Positions 1-4,531 of a DNA stretch of 6,319 nucleotides are shown here, piece after piece (positions within the stretch are counted from its first letter, which is position 1; the number at the start of each line of letters is the position of its first letter). The translations under genes and the position numbers were made by a program. The notes under the pieces were generated by a model. That model was not told where the DNA came from. It saw only the letters and a list, made by a program, of their open reading frames with translations, and made no database searches. The DNA lies in NCBI GenBank assembly GCA_035259145.1, contig DATFWQ010000261.1, positions 1 through 6,319 on the forward strand, in the 5' to 3' direction. The stretch is from CF-161 sp035259145 (GTDB taxonomy: Bacteria; Chloroflexota; Dormibacteria; Dormibacterales; Dormibacteraceae).

Positions 1-1503
1 GTTGCCGTGAGCCTCACGCTGAGTGGCGTGGTGACCTGGTTCCTGGCGCAGCGGCTGGCGGTAACCCAGGCGCAGGAACAGCTGAACAAGAGCGTGCTGC
101 TCTTGAGACCGCGGCTCATGTCGCCGTTGCTCCTGTGTCCGACGCGGACGCCGCCGCCTGCCAGCAAGTGCATCGTCCCGACACAACTGGAGCTGATCGC
201 CACAATCGACACCGGCAAGAGCGAGTACCTCTCAGCGGGGGACCGCCTGATCCTTCTCGACAGGCCGCCTCGCACCCTCTCGGCGGCGAACACCCGGACG
301 CCGCGGGTCCTGTACGACAGCGAAAACCTATTGCCTCCGGGTACCCCGATCCCACTGGGGAAGGAGACCCAGGTGGCCGGGCAGGCGGTGCGTCAGGGCC
401 AGGGGCCCCTGGGCGGGCGCGATTACCTGATCAGCGCCGCCATCCTGCCTGCCTCCACTCCGTACATCTCCTGGATCGTCGTGGCACGCGCCAGGGATGA
501 CGTGACCGCCGAAGCCGGCCGTCAGCTAGTGCGGCCACTCCTGCTCTCGGCAGGCGCCGGTCTTCTCCTCGCCGTGCTTGTGACGATGGTGCTCGGGCGA
601 ATGTTCTCGAAGCCGCTTCGAGAGCTGCGCGATGCGGCCGAGGACGTAGCCGGCGGCAACTACTCGCGGCGGGTCAAGGCGACGGGTCGTGACGAGGTTG
701 GAGTCGTGGGCCAGGCCTTCAATCGAATGGCGGACGCGGTTGAGCGCGCCCGAGTTCAGCAGCGGGGCTTCCTGGCCAACGTTTCCCACGAGCTGAAGAC
801 GCCGTTGACGAGCCTGATCGGCTTCAGCGAGGCGCTGAGGGACGGCAGCCTGCAGTCCGACGATGAGAAGGCGCGGGCGGCAACGATCCTGAACGAAGAG
901 GCACGGCGCGTCCTCCGTATGTCACAGGAGCTTCTGGATCTTGCGCGCGTGGAGTCTGGTCAGCTGGCCCTCGACCTGCACCCGGTCGACCTCGGGGTCC
1001 AGCTTCAGCAGGAGATCGAGATCATGCGGCCGCGTGCGGAGAGCCGCGCGTTGGTGCTGGAGCTCGCGCTGCCCACCAGTCTGCCACCGGTGCACGCCGA
1101 TCCCGACCGGCTCCACCAGATACTCGAGAACCTCCTCGACAACGCGATCAAGTACGCGCCTGAGGGGACGGCCGTATGGATCTCAGCCGAGGCTCGATCC
1201 GGCGGGCGGGTGACGACCTCAGTCACGAACCAGGTGGGCGCTCGCGCGCCGGATCCAGAGCGAATCTTCGATCGCTTCTACCGGGCGGACCCATCGCGTT
1301 CATCGGCGGGCGGGGTTGGGCTCGGGCTCGCGATCAGTCGCGAGCTGGCGCTGGCGCAGCAGGGCCGGCTGACGGCCGAGCTGGGAGGCGACGGCAGCCT
1401 GTGCCTGAAGCTCGACCTACCCGCCGCGCCCAGGCCGCCGGCGCAGCCCGAGGTGCAAAGCCGCTTGCCCGTGCGCCTGTCGCCGAGGCCGGAGCCGCGC
1501 TAG
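1..1503 (+). CDS. Membrane sensor histidine kinase (HAMP-HisKA-HATPase), 5' partial
   Basis: Two-component sensor kinase that autophosphorylates on histidine and passes the phosphate to a response regulator. The frame is open to the window edge (GTT GCC before the GTG at 7) and begins inside a hydrophobic helix, so the true start is probably upstream. Numbering from the GTG at 7: end of TM1 about 1-16; extracytoplasmic sensor region about 25-175, family not recognised; TM2 about 177-197; HAMP about 195-248; HisKA with H-box FLANVSHELKTPL, phospho-acceptor H261; N-box ENLLDNAIKYAPEG with N375 and N379; F-box IFDRFYRADPSR from 420; G2-box GVGLGLAIS from 436. The G1-box is degenerate: the usual DxGxG position reads VTNQVGARA, with Asn in place of Asp, broadly like CusS/heavy-metal-type kinases. 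The tail (about 471-498) is rich in Pro and Arg. The partner regulator is probably upstream, outside the window. Kinase assignment is secure; the signal is unknown. Confidence 0.93.
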   Translation, partial: VAVSLTLSGVVTWFLAQRLAVTQAQEQLNKSVLLLRPRLMSPLLLCPTRTPPPASKCIVPTQLELIATIDTGKSEYLSAGDRLILLDRPPRTLSAANTRTPRVLYDSENLLPPGTPIPLGKETQVAGQAVRQGQGPLGGRDYLISAAILPASTPYISWIVVARARDDVTAEAGRQLVRPLLLSAGAGLLLAVLVTMVLGRMFSKPLRELRDAAEDVAGGNYSRRVKATGRDEVGVVGQAFNRMADAVERARVQQRGFLANVSHELKTPLTSLIGFSEALRDGSLQSDDEKARAATILNEEARRVLRMSQELLDLARVESGQLALDLHPVDLGVQLQQEIEIMRPRAESRALVLELALPTSLPPVHADPDRLHQILENLLDNAIKYAPEGTAVWISAEARSGGRVTTSVTNQVGARAPDPERIFDRFYRADPSRSSAGGVGLGLAISRELALAQQGRLTAELGGDGSLCLKLDLPAAPRPPAQPEVQSRLPVRLSPRPEPR

Positions 1504-1577
1504 GCCAGGGGCTAGCTCCCCAACAGGGCGAACCCTCACGGCGCTCATTTCGGCTTAAGCCGTGGGCCAGTTCCGAC
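1504..1577. other. Convergent intergenic spacer with a palindrome
   Basis: This 74-bp gap lies between the convergent stop codons of the kinase and the WYL regulator. It holds a perfect 12-bp palindrome CGGCTTAAGCCG at 1551-1562, nested in a weaker CACGGC...GCCGTG pairing (1537-1542 with 1559-1564), and a small GGGG...CCCC pairing at 1508-1521. A bidirectional terminator is plausible from position, but neither strand has a T-tract after a stem, so an intrinsic terminator is not demonstrated. Confidence 0.3.
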
Positions 1578-2546
1578 TCAAGCTTCTGAGGCAGCCGTCT
1601 GTCGCAGGCAGGCGGTGATTTTGGCTCTCAGACTCTGCAAGGCGTGCAGAAGCTCGGGCGGTCGGATCACGATCACCGGCCAGCGCAGGCCCATCAGATA
1701 GTGGGCCATCCAGGCCAGGCTGTCGACCTGGCTGCGCAGCAGCACTCCGCCCGGCGTCTCCTCCAGCGTGCCAACGATCGGCGAGATCCACTGCCTGGCC
1801 TCTTCCATCGGCGCATGCAGCAGCACCTCCACCGTCCAGTCCGAGTACGCGGTCGCCAGGCTGCGGTAAAGGTGTTCCCTTACGTCGAAGCCATCAGGCG
1901 GAGTGAAGGTTTCCTCGGTCAGCACAGCTTCTTCGACCCGGTCGAGGCGAAACACCCGCACGTCGGTCCGAAGGTGACACCAGCCGACGGCGTACCAGCG
2001 TCCGCTGCGGTACACGATCCCGTAGGGATCGACGGCACGGCTGGTCTCCCTGCTGCCTGACCTGTAACGGATCTGGAGGCGTCTTCGGCCGCGAGTTGCC
2101 AGGCTGAAGCCGATCAGACTGTCTGCGGCCGGTGGTGACACGCTGCCGAAGGGAACGTCGATCGTGAGGGTCTCCTGGACCGCCCGCAGCTCCTGACGGA
2201 CAGCCTCCGGCAGCACCCGGTCCAGCTTCGCAAGGGCGCCCTCGAAGGCGGCTGCGGCTGCGACCGCACCGAACTGGCGGCCGGTGAGCAGTCCAAGCGT
2301 CACCGCCAGGGCCTCATCCTCGGTGAACATGAGGGGCGGCAGCTTGAAGCCACGCCGGAGTCGATATCCGCCGTAGCGACCCCGCTCGCTGGTGATCGGG
2401 ATGCCCAGGTCCTGGAGCATCGTGACGTAGCGCCGCACAGAGCGCTCATCTACCTCCAGCCGCTCCGCAAGCTCGGAGCCCCCGATCCGCCCGCGGGCCT
2501 GGAGCAGTTCCAGGACGGTGAGCAACCTTGTCGTCGGGTTGTACAA
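1578..2546 (-). CDS. WYL-domain HTH transcriptional regulator (YafY/PafBC-like)
   Basis: DNA-binding regulator of the helix-turn-helix plus WYL class; WYL domains act as ligand- or nucleic-acid-sensing modules (PafBC, DriD). With the TTG at 2546 as start the protein is 322 aa, usual for the family, and opens (M)YNPTTRLLTVLELL, the normal family N-terminus. HTH_11-type winged helix about 1-62 (GGSELAERLEVDERSVRRYVT, then GRYGGYRL); linker helices about 72-130; WYL domain about 140-210 with DPYGIVYRSGRWYAVGW (W184-Y185-A186, Ala where Leu is common) and RVFRLDRV; WCX-like C-terminal domain about 235-320. The frame stays open upstream to 3047, but that extension looks unlike any family member and overlaps the opposite-strand small gene. 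No strong Shine-Dalgarno is seen before the TTG; a TAAGAT box lies 10 nt upstream, which would suit leaderless translation. Target genes unknown; autoregulation or control of the divergent small gene is inferred. Confidence 0.88.
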   Translation of the reverse strand: MYNPTTRLLTVLELLQARGRIGGSELAERLEVDERSVRRYVTMLQDLGIPITSERGRYGGYRLRRGFKLPPLMFTEDEALAVTLGLLTGRQFGAVAAAAAFEGALAKLDRVLPEAVRQELRAVQETLTIDVPFGSVSPPAADSLIGFSLATRGRRRLQIRYRSGSRETSRAVDPYGIVYRSGRWYAVGWCHLRTDVRVFRLDRVEEAVLTEETFTPPDGFDVREHLYRSLATAYSDWTVEVLLHAPMEEARQWISPIVGTLEETPGGVLLRSQVDSLAWMAHYLMGLRWPVIVIRPPELLHALQSLRAKITACLRQTAASEA

Positions 2547-2614
2547 ATGCGGACTGATCTTAACCGGAATCACTGCTACCTTGGCAGCGTGATGCACGCA
2601 TTTGTAGACCCCGA
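2534..2614. promoter_or_regulatory. Divergent promoter region bracketed by an 18-bp imperfect inverted repeat
   Basis: Arms at 2534-2551 and 2597-2614 are inverted copies matching at 16 of 18 positions, with a perfect 10-bp core CGCATTTGTA (2542-2551 on the minus strand, 2597-2606 on the plus). Each arm covers the first codons of one divergent gene, and arm centres are 63 bp apart. Between them lie candidate -10 boxes: TAAGAT on the minus strand (2562-2557), 10 nt before the TTG start, and TGCTACCTT, extended -10 style, on the plus strand (2574-2582), 6 nt before GTG 2589 and 9 nt before ATG 2592. No convincing -35 boxes are visible. The repeat is seen directly; an operator role, perhaps for the WYL protein itself, is inference. 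Confidence 0.45.
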
Positions 2615-2804
2615 GCTGATGCTGGACCTGGTCCGGCTGCGTATGGAAGAGCTCCGCCCGAAAGTGCAGTACGACACCGTCACCTCCGAGCCAAACAGCG
2701 AGAGGCTGCAGCGTCGCGATCAGATGTCTGCGGCGCGGGAGGCACGCTCGTCGACCGTGGAATGGGGGCGGAGCGCTCTGCTGCGCCTCAGAGCCCGGCC
2801 GTGA
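2592..2804 (+). CDS. Small hypothetical protein (70 aa), divergent from WYL regulator
   Basis: Not a family I can name. The frame runs from ATG 2592 (or the adjacent in-frame GTG 2589) to TGA at 2802-2804. The N-terminus, MHAFVDPELMLDLVRLRMEE, looks like an amphipathic helix; the rest is charged and polar, ends in an Arg-rich stretch (LLRLRARP), and has no membrane segment or signal peptide. Codon third positions are mostly G or C, as in neighbouring genes, which supports coding. A candidate extended -10 (TGCTACCTT, 2574-2582) lies so close that the transcript would be leaderless or nearly so; no clear Shine-Dalgarno is seen. Its head-to-head placement with the WYL gene and the shared inverted repeat suggest coordinated expression. 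It could still be a chance frame in GC-rich DNA. Confidence 0.5.
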   Translation: MHAFVDPELMLDLVRLRMEELRPKVQYDTVTSEPNSERLQRRDQMSAAREARSSTVEWGRSALLRLRARP

Positions 2805-2845
2805 AGCCGCCGGCGTCATCAGGTTCCCGGTCCGCCCCTGCTCGA

Positions 2846-2872
2846 GGACGCGCCGCCACGGCGGGCGCGTCC
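2846..2872. terminator. GC-rich hairpin between convergent genes (possible terminator)
   Basis: GGACGCGC (2846-2853) pairs perfectly with GCGCGTCC (2865-2872), and inner bases extend the stem around one bulged G. It sits in the 94-bp gap between the stop of the small plus-strand gene (2804) and the stop of the minus-strand response regulator (2899), the expected place for a shared bidirectional terminator. No T-run follows on either strand, so termination is inferred from position and stem strength only. Confidence 0.4.
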
Positions 2873-2898
2873 GGGCGCCCGAGAAAGTGCGATCCCGA

Positions 2899-3528
2899 TC
2901 AGCAGGCGGGCGGCGGATCGAGCGGCACGAGGCCGCTCCGAAGGGCGTGCACGGCGGCCTGGGTCCGATCGCTGACCCCAAGTTTGGCCAGCACGTTCGA
3001 CACGTGGGTCTTGACGGTCTCCTCCCCGAGGCCCAGGTCGGCGGCAATCTCCCGATTGCTGTGGCCGTGCGCGATGCGGGTCAGAACGTCCAGCTCGCGG
3101 GCGGTCAGATGCTCGTGCCGGCGGGTTTGCTCGGATGCCTCAGCGAAGCGCGCGTCGAGCAGGCTCAAGCCCTGCGCTGCTGCTCGTACCCCCCGCAGCA
3201 GCTCCTCCGGCTCAGCGTCCTTCGCCAGATATGAGAGGGCACCGGCACGCGCGGCGACCAGAACATCCTCGTCCGGGTGCGCGCTCAGGACGATGACACC
3301 GGGCGGGGGGACCTGACGCATGATCTGGCGAACCGCCTGGCCGCCGCCACCGCCGGCCATCTGAGGTTCGATGATCACCACGTCAGGTTTCAGCTCGGCT
3401 GCGAGGCGTACGGCCTCCTCACCGTCGATCACCTCTCCGACCACGGCGATGTCCGCCTGCTGTTCCAGAAGGTAGCGCACGCCCTCGCGGACCGCAGCCT
3501 GGTCGTCGGCGACAAGTACCCGGATCAC
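2899..3528 (-). CDS. NarL/LuxR-family response regulator with Glu at the phospho-acceptor site
   Basis: Two-domain regulator, 209 aa from GTG 3528, a normal NarL/FixJ length. Receiver domain about 2-118: MIRVLVADD with acidic pair D8/D9, switch residue S82 (VIVLSAHPDED) and conserved lysine K103 (YLAKDAEPEEL). LuxR-type HTH about 138-200: LTARELDVLTRIAHGHSNRE, then GLGEETVKTHVSNVLAKLGV, a well-preserved GerE motif. The striking change is at the phosphorylation loop. Family members read PDVVLLDLxMPxMDG; this one reads PDVVIIEPQMAGGGGG, so the acceptor Asp is Glu (E54, codon GAA) and the following conserved Pro is Ala (A58), before a five-glycine run. Phosphorylation there is unlikely; Glu may mimic the active state. 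The frame stays open upstream to 3972 but that part runs through mobile-element DNA. A TACACT box lies 11 nt before the GTG and no Shine-Dalgarno is evident. No kinase is adjacent on this strand. Confidence 0.92.
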   Translation of the reverse strand: MIRVLVADDQAAVREGVRYLLEQQADIAVVGEVIDGEEAVRLAAELKPDVVIIEPQMAGGGGGQAVRQIMRQVPPPGVIVLSAHPDEDVLVAARAGALSYLAKDAEPEELLRGVRAAAQGLSLLDARFAEASEQTRRHEHLTARELDVLTRIAHGHSNREIAADLGLGEETVKTHVSNVLAKLGVSDRTQAAVHALRSGLVPLDPPPAC

Positions 3529-3539
3529 ACCCGGCCACA

Positions 3540-3551
3540 AGTGTATGGATG
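3540..3551 (-). promoter_or_regulatory. Candidate -10 box for the response regulator
   Basis: On the minus strand CATACACT ends 11 nt before the GTG start at 3528. TACACT fits TAnnnT, and a start site about 6-7 nt further on would leave only a few untranslated bases. No matching -35 is apparent. Supported mainly by similar spacing upstream of the WYL and small genes. Confidence 0.3.
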
Positions 3552-3648
3552 ACCGTCTGTTACGGATCGGGCCCCATTCCCCAGCAGTCGGTCGACTTGC
3601 GGCGCCAGGAGGCTGTTGAAGAAGTGTCGCCGGATCTCGAACGCTTAT

Positions 3649-3681
3649 CCACCCCACGAAGCAGGCTTCGCGGGGACCCCG
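3649..3681. repeat. Hairpin module, copy A
   Basis: CCCCACGAAGC (3652-3662) and GCTTCGCGGGG (3665-3675) form a stem of 11 positions with one A-C mismatch. The module shares left flank CCACCCCACGAA and right flank GGGGACCCCG with copy B at 3781-3817, forming an imperfect direct repeat inside element 1. The stem middle differs from copy B yet still pairs. Confidence 0.7.
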
Positions 3682-3698
3682 GATGCGGCCCGTTGCAT

Positions 3699-3713
3699 CC
3701 CCACTGCGTGGGG
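3699..3713. repeat. Short hairpin CCCCAC-TGC-GTGGGG
   Basis: A 6-bp perfect stem with a 3-nt loop, with the same CCCCAC/GTGGGG base as the two larger modules in element 1, followed directly by CCCC, so that GGGGCCCC overlaps its right arm. Confidence 0.55.
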
Positions 3714-3746
3714 CCCCTTTCCCCGGGCCTTCTGCGCTCCTCGCGT

Positions 3747-3765
3747 GCGTATTGCACGAATACGC
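3747..3765. repeat. Hairpin GCGTATT-GCACG-AATACGC
   Basis: A 7-bp perfect stem (3747-3753 with 3759-3765) around a 5-nt loop. It lies centrally in element 1, between the two copies of the larger hairpin module. Confidence 0.5.
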
Positions 3766-3780
3766 GTGCCCCGGTGTTCC

Positions 3781-3817
3781 CCACCCCACGAAACCCACGG
3801 GTTTCGTGGGGACCCCG
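3781..3817. repeat. Hairpin module, copy B (13-bp perfect stem)
   Basis: CCCCACGAAACCC (3784-3796) pairs perfectly with GGGTTTCGTGGGG (3799-3811). Flanks CCACCCCACGAA and GGGGACCCCG are shared with copy A (3649-3681). It is the strongest palindrome in the window. Confidence 0.75.
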
Positions 3818-3886
3818 AGTCGGCGGCCCGGGCGCATTCGGACCACCTGGCCGCCCGATCTCTCGGCGCCATTCATCAACAGCCTC

Positions 3887-4088
3887 CTAGTGTCGTGAGT
3901 CAGGAATTCGCCGGCATATTGCGGCTCCGACGGTCGATGCCCGCGTCGGGGGGCCCGGCCCTTCGTCGTCACGCATCTTCAAATGCGCTCCTCCTAGTGT
4001 CACCCCCTCCTTGGCCTCGGCCGCCGGACCGGCACCCTTCGGGTGCCTGCCACAATCTGCTCGACGAACTTCTGTCTCACGACACTAG
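3887..4088. mobile_element. MITE-like element 2 (about 202 bp, CTAG-bounded)
   Basis: Both ends begin with the same 13 bp in inverted orientation, CTAGTGTCGTGAG (3887-3899 and 4076-4088), and similarity continues inwards to about 27 bp with four mismatches. The CTAG/TA at each extremity fits an element that inserts at TA and duplicates it, as IS630/Tc1-mariner-type elements do; that family link is inference. No transposase is present. Inside are a 7-bp hairpin GGCACCC-TTC-GGGTGCC (4031-4047) and a third, direct copy of CCTCCTAGTGTC (3990-4001, also at 3883-3894), which hints at nesting or rearrangement. Its right end supplies the stop codon of the acetyltransferase gene. Confidence 0.7.
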
Positions 4089-4522
4089 AGCTTCAGCCAG
4101 TACACGTTCGTGTCGCGCCGCTGGAAGCCGAGCCGCGGGTACAGCCGGTTGGCTGCCTCCCTCCAGGGTGCGGAGGTGAGCTCCAGGCTGTAGGCGCCAC
4201 GCTCCCTCGCCACCTCGATCGCGGCCTCGACGAGCGCCCCGCCGCAGCCTCGGCGACGCGCGGCCCCGTCGACGACAACGTCGTGCAAGTGGGCAGAGAC
4301 TCCGCTCAGGCGGCGATAGACCGCCACGACCGCCAGACCTACGATGTCGCCGCCATCGCGAGCGGCAAGCAGCGTAGTGGCCGGATCAGCCAGTACCTCC
4401 GCCAACGCCACGGGGCCTGCCGCCCTGGCCCCCGGTCTGAGCTGGGGCATTAGCCGCTCGACCGCTGCCTCGACCTGAGGAGTGACGGCTGTGACCGCCT
4501 CTACGTGTAGAGGCCGAGGCAC
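4085..4522 (-). CDS. GNAT-family N-acetyltransferase
   Basis: Acetyl-CoA-dependent N-acetyltransferase, 145 aa, single-domain cytoplasmic GNAT fold. Strand beta-4 and motif A are clear: HLHDVVVDGAARRRGCGGAL, with the R89-x-x-G92-x-G94 pyrophosphate-binding turn. The C-terminus TSAPWREAANRLYPRLGFQR then DTNVYWLKL is the usual motif B and ending for this group. The acceptor substrate cannot be told. The start is GTG 4522, the only suitable in-frame start, 9 nt after the E2 stop, with AAGGGC as a modest Shine-Dalgarno. Two ATGs at 4522-4527 are in another frame. The tight spacing implies co-transcription with the dehydrogenase genes. The TAG stop (4087-4085) lies within the terminal repeat of element 2, yet the protein ends at the normal family position and looks intact. 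A small inverted repeat, CCTCTACGTGTAGAGG (4498-4513), covers its first codons. Confidence 0.9.
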   Translation of the reverse strand: MPRPLHVEAVTAVTPQVEAAVERLMPQLRPGARAAGPVALAEVLADPATTLLAARDGGDIVGLAVVAVYRRLSGVSAHLHDVVVDGAARRRGCGGALVEAAIEVARERGAYSLELTSAPWREAANRLYPRLGFQRRDTNVYWLKL

Positions 4523-4531
4523 ATCATGCCC

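Larger units (their letters stand above)
3607..3888. mobile_element. MITE-like element 1 (282 bp, terminal inverted repeats)
   Basis: The ends are perfect 13-bp inverted repeats AGGAGGCTGTTGA (3607-3619 and, inverted, 3876-3888), extending to 16 of 17 matches with one mismatch, then weaker similarity further in. The size, absence of a transposase and hairpin-rich interior fit a miniature inverted-repeat transposable element, mobilised in trans if still mobile. A GGCTGTTGA-type end is, from memory, seen in some DDE insertion-sequence families, but I cannot name the parent. No target-site duplication is evident: flanks are GCGCC on the left and AGTGT on the right, perhaps because its right end abuts element 2. 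It lies 78 bp upstream of the response regulator start and could affect its transcription. Confidence 0.7.
3529..4084. other. Gene-free region of 556 bp filled by two small elements
   Basis: Between the response regulator start and the acetyltransferase stop there is no supportable gene. Bases 3529-3606 are the upstream region of the response regulator, with a candidate minus-strand -10 TACACT 11 nt before its GTG. Bases 3607-3888 and 3887-4088 are two abutting elements with terminal inverted repeats. Long open frames cross the region on both strands, but their translations are low-complexity Pro/Arg/Gly sequence that follows the palindromes. Confidence 0.75.

Noticed and set aside
1504..1577. 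Intrinsic terminator between the convergent kinase and WYL genes
   Set aside because: A palindrome is present but no T-tract follows on either strand, so it is listed only as a spacer feature.
2547..3047. N-terminal extension of the WYL regulator (open frame to 3047)
   Set aside because: It overlaps the opposite-strand small gene and the end of the response regulator, and its translation is Pro/Arg-rich without family similarity; the normal N-terminus starts at TTG 2546.
3600..3895. Target-site duplication for element 1
   Set aside because: The flanks do not match over any length worth reporting, so no duplication is claimed.
3529..3972. N-terminal extension of the response regulator (open frame to a GTG at 3972)
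   Set aside because: The extension crosses both mobile-like elements and translates their palindromes; the receiver domain begins normally at GTG 3528.
3887..3976. Minus-strand 29-codon frame with an AGGAGGAG 11 nt before its ATG (stop at CTAG)
   Set aside because: The Shine-Dalgarno match is good, but the peptide is short, low-complexity and ends in the terminal repeat; it could be a relic of a transposase start, but there is not enough to call a gene.
3616..4179. Long plus-strand open frame through the elements
   Set aside because: It runs across two independent elements and into the antisense of the acetyltransferase; composition is that of a chance frame in GC-rich DNA.
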